A stretch of DNA of 32,753 nucleotides, from positions 1 to 32,753 of the forward strand of contig JAXFDG010000192.1 in NCBI GenBank assembly GCA_034173665.1. Direction: 5' to 3'. The notes below the pieces were generated by a model that saw only the letters and a program-made list of their open reading frames with translations, was not told where the DNA came from and did no database searches. The position numbers and the translations under genes are program-made. Shown here in pieces: positions 17,056 to 23,339 of the stretch. The first letter of the stretch is position 1. Each line of letters begins with the position of its first letter. The stretch comes from Arcanobacterium_A sp034173665. Lineage in GTDB: Bacteria > Actinomycetota > Actinomycetes > Actinomycetales > Actinomycetaceae.

Positions 17056-18195
17056 TTAATTCAATAACTCTAAAATTCGATGCAGATCCTCGATAGAAGC
17101 AAAATCGATAGTGATTTTCCCTTTGCGTAGTCCCATCTGTAGCTTCACTCGAGTGTCAAGCTTATCGGTAAGCATTCCTGCAATTTCAAGCAGTTCAGGA
17201 TCCTCGATCTTTGGTCTTCTCGTACGTGGTGGCGAAACTTCAGTTCCTTCATCACCGATAGCTACTATTTCTTCAGTTGCACGAACCGACAACCCCTCCG
17301 CAACAATCCTTTGCGCTAGCTTTTCCATTGCTGCGGCATCAATCAAGCCTAATAATGCACGAGCATGCCCCGCTGAAAGAACACCTGAAGCAACTCGACG
17401 CTGAACCAAAGGTGGTAACTTCATAAGACGCAAAGTGTTTGAAATTTGTGGACGCGAACGAGCAATTCTTCGTGAAAGTTCCTCTTGTGTGCATCCAAAA
17501 TCTTCAAGTAGCTGTTGATAAGCTGCCGCTTCTTCAAGCGGGTTCAACTGTGCACGATGTAAATTTTCTAGTAACGCATCACGTAAAAGATCAACATCTT
17601 CCGTATGTCTAATAATTGCTGGAACGACCTTCAAGCCAGCCAAAGTTGTGGCTCGCCAACGACGTTCCCCCATAATCAGTTCATATTTTGCTTTTGGATT
17701 GCTTTCCAGCTTGTTTTGTAGTGGACGAACCACAATTGGTTGTAAAACTCCAACCTCTAATATAGAAGCGCGCAGTTCTTCTAAATCATCTTCATCGAAA
17801 ATTTGTCGGGGCTGCTTTGTATTTGGAACTATTTCTTCTACTGAAATTTCTCCGTATGTTGTGCCTGGAACTGGCAATAGCTCTACCTCTGTTTGTTCCG
17901 TTTCACGTGAAACATTTTCTTGTTTTTCTGTCTCTGAAACAATGTTCGAAACTTCCGAATCTTTCAAAGAAGACTTTCTCTTTGGTTTTGAAGAATTCTG
18001 CTTTTGAGATAATTTTTCTGAATCTTGATTTAAAGAGTCTTTTTCTTTAAGAGCAGCATCGACTAAAACAGATTCTTCTGTTGCTTGATCATTTTTGCCG
18101 AAGAAAACATCAATGGGTCGATTTTTTGATTCTCTTTGTTGCTCAGGGATTAATGCTCCGATACCGCGCCCCAGCCCTCTTCTTTTTTCCGCCAT
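17056..18195 (-). CDS. parB: Chromosome partitioning protein ParB
   Basis: CTP-dependent DNA clamp that binds parS and loads near the origin for segregation. The 379-residue protein begins with the MAEKRRGLGRGIGALIP peptide that binds ParA. A long charged low-complexity linker (about 25-110) follows. The ParB core has ISVEEIVPNTKQPRQIFDED, the CTP-binding GERRWRA (176-182) and ENLHRAQLNP (210-219). A helix-turn-helix lies near 234-256, and the C-terminal dimerisation segment ends IEDLHRILELLN. AGGAG stands nine bases before the ATG. A parS site lies inside the linker-coding part (17899-17914). Confidence 0.97.
   Translation of the reverse strand: MAEKRRGLGRGIGALIPEQQRESKNRPIDVFFGKNDQATEESVLVDAALKEKDSLNQDSEKLSQKQNSSKPKRKSSLKDSEVSNIVSETEKQENVSRETEQTEVELLPVPGTTYGEISVEEIVPNTKQPRQIFDEDDLEELRASILEVGVLQPIVVRPLQNKLESNPKAKYELIMGERRWRATTLAGLKVVPAIIRHTEDVDLLRDALLENLHRAQLNPLEEAAAYQQLLEDFGCTQEELSRRIARSRPQISNTLRLMKLPPLVQRRVASGVLSAGHARALLGLIDAAAMEKLAQRIVAEGLSVRATEEIVAIGDEGTEVSPPRTRRPKIEDPELLEIAGMLTDKLDTRVKLQMGLRKGKITIDFASIEDLHRILELLN
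17899..17914. promoter_or_regulatory. parS site inside parB
   Basis: GTTTCACGTGAAAC core with an outer A on one side; the first base of the 16-mer is C instead of T. It lies in the parB linker and is translated as NVSRET. The core is the standard bacterial ParB target. Confidence 0.88.
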
Positions 18196-18227
18196 TTGTC
18201 TCTGCTCCTATCAACAATTTCAAAACA

Positions 18228-18256
18228 ATTATAAAACTTTAATAAGAAATAATTAA
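18228..18256 (-). promoter_or_regulatory. Candidate parB promoter
   Basis: On the minus strand a perfect TATAAT (18233-18228) lies 17 bases after TTAATT (18256-18251), a weak -35. The predicted transcript starts about 25 bases before the parB start. It fits the 278-base parA-parB gap, which is otherwise AT-rich and holds only the parS palindrome. Confidence 0.45.
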
Positions 18257-18438
18257 CTCGCTATAAAACACAGGTTAGAAATGTGAATTATTAAAAATAA
18301 CAAATTAAGTAGTCCAACAAGATTCTTCAAAATTCTTCCAACAATAAATTTCTTAAAAGATAAACAAATAACGGCAAAACAAAACAGAGTAAGTTAGTTA
18401 TAGATAAAGAATCATCAGCAAACAGAACATAAGATACG

Positions 18439-18472
18439 TTTTCTAAATGTTTCACGTGAAACATTTAGAAAA
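18439..18472. promoter_or_regulatory. parS inside a perfect 34-bp palindrome
   Basis: The exact 16-bp parS TGTTTCACGTGAAACA is at 18448-18463. Flanking bases continue the symmetry on both sides (TTTTCTAAA and its complement), giving 34 perfectly palindromic bases that end one base before the parA stop codon region. Besides binding ParB, the transcript could fold into a long hairpin at the parA 3' end. No T run follows on the minus strand. Confidence 0.95.
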
Positions 18473-18473
18473 T

Positions 18474-19412
18474 TTATCCACGGTCTGCAATCTCTTTTGC
18501 TGCTGCTAAATAAGCAACGCCACCTGTTGATCTTGGGTCAAAGGTAATAATTGTTTGCTGAAAACTTGGCGCTTCAGCAATTCGCACAGAACGAGGAATT
18601 TCTGTGTTGAGAGTTTGTGAAGGAAAATACTCCCGAACTTCTGCTGCTACTTCTTGTGCCAAGTTTGTTCGTTTGTCGACCATGGTCAATAAAATTGTCG
18701 AAAGTTCTAAATTTTCATTGTATGCCGCACGAACGCTTTCAATAGTCTTGAGTAATTGAGTTAATCCTTCAAGAGCATAGTATTCTGTTTGAATCGGAAT
18801 CATCACTTCATTAGCTGCCACTAAGGAATTCAAAGTAAGCATCCCTAGCGAAGGTGGGCAATCGATAATTACGTAATCAAACTTTTTGAATGTTTCACGT
18901 GAAACATTCAAAAAACTTTCAATCGCATTCCGCATCTTAAAAGCTCTGTCTTCTTCAGAAATTAATTCTATTTCGGCAGAAGAAAGATCTATCGTCGCAG
19001 GCGCAGTAAATAAAGTTGGCAACAATTCATTTTGTTGTAAAACTTCATCAAGAGTTTTAGTGCCAATAATAATATCGTAAATAGACGGTGTGCCTGAAGA
19101 ATGTTCTGCGCCTAAAGCAGTAGACGCGTTTCCTTGCGGATCAGCATCGATTACTACAACATTCAAGCCGCCTTTAGCGAGACCAGCGGCAATATTAACA
19201 GTGGTAGAAGTTTTTCCAACCCCACCTTTTTGATTCGCTACTGCAATAATTCGTGTCTGCTCAGGTTTCTTAAATTTTCCTTGTGAAAGTTTTGCGTATG
19301 CTGAACGATCCTTAGCAAGCTGATCTCCAAGAGGGGAGGAAGACGTCGTCGATACTTTCATGGTTCGGTTACCTGATGTAGGTGAACCTACTTTATTTAG
19401 CGGATCAACCAT
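18474..19412 (-). CDS. parA: Chromosome partitioning ATPase ParA
   Basis: A Walker-type ATPase (Soj/MinD family) that positions the ParB-parS complex. The 312-residue protein has an N-terminal polar extension of about 50 residues. Next come the deviant Walker A NQKGGVGKTSTTVNIAAGLA (signature Lys at 62), the switch motif VIDADPQGNAS, and the Walker B VIIDCPPSLGMLTLNSLVAA. GGAGGG precedes the ATG at seven bases. It lies 36 bases after rsmG and forms the usual rsmG-parA-parB order. A parS site is embedded in its coding sequence as NVSRET. Confidence 0.97.
   Translation of the reverse strand: MVDPLNKVGSPTSGNRTMKVSTTSSSPLGDQLAKDRSAYAKLSQGKFKKPEQTRIIAVANQKGGVGKTSTTVNIAAGLAKGGLNVVVIDADPQGNASTALGAEHSSGTPSIYDIIIGTKTLDEVLQQNELLPTLFTAPATIDLSSAEIELISEEDRAFKMRNAIESFLNVSRETFKKFDYVIIDCPPSLGMLTLNSLVAANEVMIPIQTEYYALEGLTQLLKTIESVRAAYNENLELSTILLTMVDKRTNLAQEVAAEVREYFPSQTLNTEIPRSVRIAEAPSFQQTIITFDPRSTGGVAYLAAAKEIADRG
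18883..18914. promoter_or_regulatory. parS inside parA, within a 32-bp palindrome
   Basis: The exact 16-bp TGTTTCACGTGAAACA occupies 18891-18906, and eight further bases on each side (TTTTTGAA and complement) extend the perfect symmetry to 32 bp. It is translated as part of FLNVSRETFKKFD in ParA, so site and protein sequence constrain each other. Confidence 0.95.
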
Positions 19413-19448
19413 ATTAATCCCTCCTCTTGTCGATTAAATAATCCTACT

Positions 19449-20078
19449 TTAACTTTTCTTAATTTCCACAACACGTGTGCCTTCTGCCGATGCTTTAACA
19501 TCAACATCATGAATATCAACCCATTCGGCACCATATTTTCGAAGTATTGAACTTGCTTCCTCAATCTCTTGTTCAGCACGTCCACCTTTTAATGCCAAAA
19601 GTTTTCCATTACTTTCAACTAGTGGCATAGTCCAAGGTAATAATTTTTTCAAAGCAGCAACAGCACGTGCAGTCACATACTTTGTCGAATGCTTACCAAT
19701 AAATTCCTCGGCTCTACCATGAAGTAAAACTACATTAGACAAATTGAGCTTTTCTTTTACGTAATCCAACCAAAGAATACGTCGTTCCATGGTTTCAAGA
19801 AGATAAACCGTTACGTCTGGTCGAATAATTGCGATAACTATGCCAGGGAAGCCTGCCCCTGAACCAACATCGGTTATATCCGAGTTTTCGGACAAAAAGG
19901 ATTCGATGGCTGTTGAGTTAAGAATATGCCTGGTCCAAAGCTTTTCAAGTTCACGTGGGCCAATTAATCCCCGAAGCTCACCCTCTTCAACAAGTAAAGA
20001 AGCAAACTTTTGAAGTTTTTCCCAAGCTTGTGCGCCAAAAAAGTCTTCGCCATGAAGTGGAGTTGGTTCAATATTCAT
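19449..20078 (-). CDS. rsmG: 16S rRNA (guanine-N7) methyltransferase RsmG
   Basis: Methylates G527 (E. coli numbering) of 16S rRNA using S-adenosylmethionine; formerly GidB. The 209-residue length is normal. The SAM-binding loop TDVGSGAGFPGIVIAI is at about 69-84, followed by VYLLETMERRILWLDYVKEK and ARAVAALKKLLPW, all typical of the family. The N-terminal region LWTRHILNSTAI is also conserved. GAGGG stands about nine bases before the ATG. It lies in the jag-rsmG-parA order expected near an origin. Loss of this enzyme gives low-level streptomycin resistance in other bacteria; here it looks intact. Confidence 0.96.
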   Translation of the reverse strand: MNIEPTPLHGEDFFGAQAWEKLQKFASLLVEEGELRGLIGPRELEKLWTRHILNSTAIESFLSENSDITDVGSGAGFPGIVIAIIRPDVTVYLLETMERRILWLDYVKEKLNLSNVVLLHGRAEEFIGKHSTKYVTARAVAALKKLLPWTMPLVESNGKLLALKGGRAEQEIEEASSILRKYGAEWVDIHDVDVKASAEGTRVVEIKKS

Positions 20079-20104
20079 TGATTAAGCCCTCAAGCTTTTA
20101 CCTT

Positions 20105-20152
20105 ATTAAAGATTACTAATTATCATCAGTTCAATAGTTAGTAATCTTTAAT
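20105..20152 (-). terminator. Inverted repeat between jag and rsmG
   Basis: A perfect 15-bp stem (ATTAAAGATTACTAA and complement) with an 18-base loop lies just past the jag stop. It has no T tract on the minus strand, so it may be a partial terminator or RNA stabiliser that lowers rsmG/parA readthrough. Confidence 0.4.
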
Positions 20153-20156
20153 TCTT

Positions 20157-20741
20157 TTACTCTGGCGAATCAGCAGATTCAGCGGAATCAGAAGAATATG
20201 CTGACTCAGCAGAATCTACATATTCAATTTCCTCTTCGTCACGCAAACTAATCACAACGTGTCGCTCAGGGCCAATCCCGGAAGAATCAGATGAAAGACC
20301 GTTTGCTGCCACAACATCATGAACGACTTTACGTTCAAAAGGATTCATTGGACGAAGCGCATAAGACTCTCCAGATTCCAAAACTTTTTGCACTGCACGT
20401 TCTGCAATTTCGCGAATCTTTGCCCGGTGTCCATCCCGATATCCTAATAAATCAAGTAATAGTCGGGAACGTGTACCTGTTTGTGTTTGTACCGCAAGGC
20501 GCGTAAGTTCTTGCAAAGAATCAAGAGTTTCTCCACGCTTACCAATCAAACGCTTTAGCCGACGATCCCCGCCGTCTTCAGCAACAATTGCTACTGATGC
20601 ACGTTCTCCCCGAACTGTAATCTCAATATCACCATCAAGATCTGCAATATCTAGGAGCTCTTCAAGATAATCAGCTGCGAAATCTCCCTCTTCTTCGAGT
20701 AATTCACGCAGTGTTTTTTCTTCGAGTTCTTCTTCATTCAT
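20157..20741 (-). CDS. jag: RNA-binding protein Jag/KhpB (KH and R3H domains)
   Basis: A 194-residue single-stranded nucleic-acid-binding protein of the SpoIIIJ-associated (Jag/KhpB) family, which binds RNA with KhpA in other bacteria and influences cell division and wall growth. The KH domain includes RLIGKRGETLDSLQEL (about 83-98). The R3H domain includes RDGHRAKIREIAERAVQKV and MNPFERKVVHDVVA. The separate N-terminal Jag-N domain of firmicute proteins is absent, as usual in Actinobacteria. The C-terminal tail is acidic and contains repeated DSAES-like units. AAGGA precedes the ATG, and the gene follows yidC by 39 bases. Confidence 0.93.
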   Translation of the reverse strand: MNEEELEEKTLRELLEEEGDFAADYLEELLDIADLDGDIEITVRGERASVAIVAEDGGDRRLKRLIGKRGETLDSLQELTRLAVQTQTGTRSRLLLDLLGYRDGHRAKIREIAERAVQKVLESGESYALRPMNPFERKVVHDVVAANGLSSDSSGIGPERHVVISLRDEEEIEYVDSAESAYSSDSAESADSPE

Positions 20742-20780
20742 AGTTATTCCTTCAGTTAAATCGCATACTTGCGAGAAAGA

Positions 20781-21950
20781 TTAGAAATTGCGCTGCTTCT
20801 TATTTTGTGACTGCTTTGCGCTCCGTGCAGACTTCTTTGCTTGTGCACGCTGACGTTCAGCCATTCGCCGTTCATACCGTTTCTGAGCTCGTTCAGCATC
20901 AGTTAAACCATCTTTACCGCGAACTTCACCATTCTCTTCAACTTCTGAAGAGGTAAAGGATGTTTCTTCAAAAGCACCCTTTGCAGCAGCCTTCTTTGAA
21001 CGGTTCTTTCCTAATGGTTGTTCCCGTTGCCCAATTTGCTCACCGGCTAAAAAGTCGTCTTCCTCTGGTGGAAGTCCCTTTGCAATACGCTTCTTACGCA
21101 AACGTTCTTGACGTGCTTTATATGCAGGAGAACCAGGAGCAGGATGAGTTGTAATCATGTAGGTCTGCTGACCAATATTCCAGAAGTTTGAAGTAAGCCA
21201 GTAAACGAGCACGCCAATCTGGAATGCGGCACCCGAGAAAACATAAATCAAAGGCATTCCATAAAGCATGTACCTTTGTGTTTTGTACATCGGAGAATTA
21301 GGATCCATTGCCTCTGGTGGCATATTTTTCGTCATAATCTGCTTTTGCGTGAAAAACAGCGTAATAATCATTAAAGCAATTAGAACAACTGCAACAACAA
21401 TAATGTTTGTTGGGAAATCGTATGCGCCCGCAGTGCTAATTGATGATGAAAGCGGAGCCTTAAAAATCGTTGAATCTGCAATTTGCTGTGCAACAGCTTG
21501 ATTAATTGGACCAATCGAAGTTACTTCACCATTGAAATATGTGCCTTCAGCAAGTGGACGAACCGCATAGAGTAGCCGGAACAAAGAGAAGAAAATTGGC
21601 ATCTGCACCAACACTGGCAAACAAGAAGCAAATGGTGAAGTACCGTGATCACGGTAAAGAGCCATCATTTCTTGCTGCATTCGCTGCTGCGAAACTTGAT
21701 CTTTCCGACCCTTATATTTTGCTTGAATCTTCTTTGCTTCAGGGGCAAGCATCTGCTGCACACGTGTTGCCCGCATTTGCTTGTTAAAGAGTGGAATCAT
21801 CAACAATCTAACAACTAACGTGAGGCCAACAATAGCGAGAACCCAGGCTGCACCTGCCCCAGATGTAAGACCAATTGAAGTCAAGGCAGTATGTACGATG
21901 TACATAATCCAAGAAATAACCCACATAATCGGGTAGAGGATTGTATCCAC
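20781..21950 (-). CDS. yidC: Membrane protein insertase YidC
   Basis: Inserts and folds membrane proteins, alone or with SecYEG. The 389-residue protein starts at GTG with AAAGAG upstream. The first helices are VLAIVGLTLVVRLLMIPLF, with the conserved intramembrane Arg at about 48. The cytoplasmic hairpin KQMRATRVQQMLAPEAKKIQ and the core SPFASCLPVLVQMPIFFSLF follow, then three more helices ending VLVYWLTSNFWNIGQQTYMI. The last ~110 residues form a basic tail rich in Arg, Lys and Gln, which may contact the ribosome. It lacks the large periplasmic domain of Gram-negative proteins. Gene order rnpA-yidD-yidC-jag is standard. Confidence 0.96.
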   Translation of the reverse strand: MDTILYPIMWVISWIMYIVHTALTSIGLTSGAGAAWVLAIVGLTLVVRLLMIPLFNKQMRATRVQQMLAPEAKKIQAKYKGRKDQVSQQRMQQEMMALYRDHGTSPFASCLPVLVQMPIFFSLFRLLYAVRPLAEGTYFNGEVTSIGPINQAVAQQIADSTIFKAPLSSSISTAGAYDFPTNIIVVAVVLIALMIITLFFTQKQIMTKNMPPEAMDPNSPMYKTQRYMLYGMPLIYVFSGAAFQIGVLVYWLTSNFWNIGQQTYMITTHPAPGSPAYKARQERLRKKRIAKGLPPEEDDFLAGEQIGQREQPLGKNRSKKAAAKGAFEETSFTSSEVEENGEVRGKDGLTDAERAQKRYERRMAERQRAQAKKSARSAKQSQNKKQRNF

Positions 21951-21975
21951 AGTAGCTCTTTCTGTTATTGCCTCG

Positions 21976-21989
21976 TGTTCCGAAGAACA
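21976..21989 (-). other. UUCG-tetraloop hairpin in the yidC leader
   Basis: On the minus strand TGTTC-TTCG-GAACA gives a 5-bp stem with the very stable UUCG loop, 26 bases before the yidC start. A TATAAT (22045-22040) lies upstream with a poor -35. The hairpin could protect the mRNA 5' end or pause ribosomes; no function is shown. Confidence 0.45.
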
Positions 21990-22058
21990 TTACGCGCGTT
22001 TCGATTTTTATTCTTTGTGCTTCAACAAGTTAAAACACAATTATAAGTTTGTTCCGTA

Positions 22059-22385
22059 TTACTTGGAATTTTCCACACTACTTGAAGCCATAGAATCAAT
22101 ATCTGCTTCTTCGGTTTGAGCCCGGTATTCCATTAATTCAGCATAACCAAGAGGTTTTCTTGGCCAGCTACCTTTTTCTGGAACCCAATCAACTCCGCCC
22201 TTACTCCAAGGATTACAGCGCAGAATCCGCCAACTACTTAAAATTGTACCCTTGAACGCACCATGAATCTGAATTGAATTTATCGCGTACTGTGAACAAG
22301 TTGGCTCATATTTACAACGTCTAGGTAACCCTGCTGAAATATGCCGCTGATAAATGTGAATCAGTTTTATAAGTAGTTGCTTCAT
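22059..22385 (-). CDS. yidD: Membrane protein insertion efficiency factor YidD
   Basis: A small (108 residues) membrane-associated protein that aids YidC-dependent insertion. The family signature is clear: RCKYEPTCSQYAINSIQIHG and WRILRCNPWSKGGVDWVPEK, with conserved cysteines. An amphipathic N-terminus (MKQLLIKLIHIYQRHIS) is typical. The start codon overlaps the rnpA stop by one base (TAATG), which implies translational coupling. The last 30 residues are a polar extension without known similarity. Confidence 0.95.
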   Translation of the reverse strand: MKQLLIKLIHIYQRHISAGLPRRCKYEPTCSQYAINSIQIHGAFKGTILSSWRILRCNPWSKGGVDWVPEKGSWPRKPLGYAELMEYRAQTEEADIDSMASSSVENSK

Positions 22386-22768
22386 TAACTTAATTCCACC
22401 GATTTAGTTGGTTTTTCAGTATCAGTTTGAAAAACACCTAGACGAACCAACTCATGAATCAATTTTTCTTTTAATTCATGTGATGACGCCGTGGAAGCAG
22501 GTTTTTGTGCCCGAATTACAATTTGTTGCGCCGTAATATTTGGCAACAAATCCCGCACTATGTGCCGTAGTCTTCGGGTAACTTTATGCCTAATTACTGA
22601 ATTCCCAACTTTTTTTCCGACGACGAAGCCGACCTTCAAGAGGTCGGCTTCATTAGTGTCTTTTATAACGGCATGGACAATAAGTGTCTCATTACCTCTC
22701 CGCTTTGAATTACTAAATACTTCTCGGTATTCAGCTGCTTTACGGAGGCGGTTAACCGTTGGAAGCAT
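22385..22768 (-). CDS. rnpA: Ribonuclease P protein component
   Basis: Protein subunit of RNase P, which matures tRNA 5' ends with the catalytic RNA. The 127-residue length fits. The basic RNR-type motif reads GNSVIRHKVTRRLRHIVRD, where most family members have Asn-Arg in place of His-Lys. The start MLPTVNRLRKAAEYREVFSN and the end VIRAQKPASTASSHELKEKL are typical. It begins three bases after rpmH and shows no clear Shine-Dalgarno, as is usual for this tightly linked pair, so it probably depends on rpmH translation. Confidence 0.95.
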   Translation of the reverse strand: MLPTVNRLRKAAEYREVFSNSKRRGNETLIVHAVIKDTNEADLLKVGFVVGKKVGNSVIRHKVTRRLRHIVRDLLPNITAQQIVIRAQKPASTASSHELKEKLIHELVRLGVFQTDTEKPTKSVELS

Positions 22769-22771
22769 TGC

Positions 22772-22912
22772 TTATGCAGAGATGCTTGCGCGGCCCTTAC
22801 GACGACGAGCAGCAAGAACTGCACGACCCGCACGGGTGCTCATGCGCTTACGGAAACCGTGTACCTTTGCACGACGACGGTTGTTCGGCTGGAACGTACG
22901 CTTGGTGGTCAT
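22772..22912 (-). CDS. rpmH: 50S ribosomal protein L34
   Basis: A 46-residue, highly basic large-subunit protein. The sequence MTTKRTFQPNNRRRAKVHGF then RKRMSTRAGRAVLAARRRKG is the full family signature. I place the start at 22912 because GGGAGA precedes that ATG at normal distance; the frame is open further upstream but those residues are leader. It heads the operon rpmH-rnpA-yidD-yidC and is divergent from dnaA, the typical bacterial origin layout. Confidence 0.97.
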   Translation of the reverse strand: MTTKRTFQPNNRRRAKVHGFRKRMSTRAGRAVLAARRRKGRASISA

Positions 22913-22936
22913 GGGTAATCTCCCATTTGCTATTAG

Positions 22937-22976
22937 GTGGACACAATGCCGAAGCATTGCGGTGTGCACTGGTTGC
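22937..22976 (-). other. Two hairpins in the rpmH leader RNA
   Basis: On the minus strand, GTGTGC and GCACAC form one hairpin. Just downstream CAATGC-UUCG-GCATTG forms a second with a UUCG tetraloop. Both lie between the promoter at 22992-23021 and the rpmH ribosome site. They may stabilise or control the mRNA; no function is proven. Confidence 0.5.
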
Positions 22977-22991
22977 ACACTTGACCTAAGC

Positions 22992-23021
22992 ACTCTACGC
23001 GATTTTTCCCTATTTGGTCAA
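22992..23021 (-). promoter_or_regulatory. rpmH operon promoter
   Basis: TTGACC (minus strand, 23021-23016) and TAGAGT (22997-22992) are separated by 18 bases and are close to the sigma-70 consensus. They point to rpmH and predict a 5' leader of about 70 bases. Confidence 0.6.
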
Positions 23022-23164
23022 TAGCTCAACGCCCGCTCGTGACTGATATCTCAAGGAGATCAGCGGGAAAAAATTGGATTCATTACATTTTAAAAATCAT
23101 CCACATTTGTTGAAAACTTTCAGGTTTTTATTTTTTGGCTAACTACTGCGAAAAAGCAAAGTAA

Positions 23165-23180
23165 ATTACACGCGTGTAAT
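23165..23180. promoter_or_regulatory. 16-bp perfect palindrome in oriC
   Basis: ATTACACGCGTGTAAT is exactly symmetrical and overlaps the next DnaA box variant by two bases. It could be the operator of a dimeric regulator; no known protein is matched. Confidence 0.5.
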
Positions 23181-23201
23181 ATCCACAGTTGTGTACACAT
23201 T

Positions 23202-23210
23202 TGTGGATAA
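23202..23210 (-). promoter_or_regulatory. DnaA box, perfect
   Basis: TGTGGATAA, the reverse of the TTATCCACA consensus, about 130 bases before dnaA. It can serve origin binding and dnaA autoregulation. Confidence 0.85.
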
Positions 23211-23339
23211 CTGCCCTGACTTTTTTGAAAACTTGTTTTAATATTGCTTCAGAAATTGTTTTATCAACAAGAATTTTAAAGTTACACACAGGCAATGATA
23301 ATTTGTTCCATTCTCGGAACAGGAGAAGAGTAGACCACC

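Larger units (their letters stand above)
22913..23339. other. rpmH-dnaA intergenic region, part of oriC
   Basis: A 427-base gap without genes. From left to right it holds the rpmH leader and promoter, an imperfect hairpin at 23043-23063, and a DnaA box variant TCATCCACA (23097-23105). Next come a perfect 16-bp palindrome (23165-23180) and ATATCCACA (23179-23187). A 10-bp palindrome TGTGTACACA (23190-23199), a perfect TGTGGATAA box (23202-23210) and a TTATCAACA variant (23261-23269) follow. A possible dnaA -10 GATAAT is at 23297-23302. A 6-bp hairpin (TGTTCC/GGAACA, 23304-23321) abuts the dnaA ribosome site AGGAGAAG. Box calls use the TTATCCACA consensus. Confidence 0.8.
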
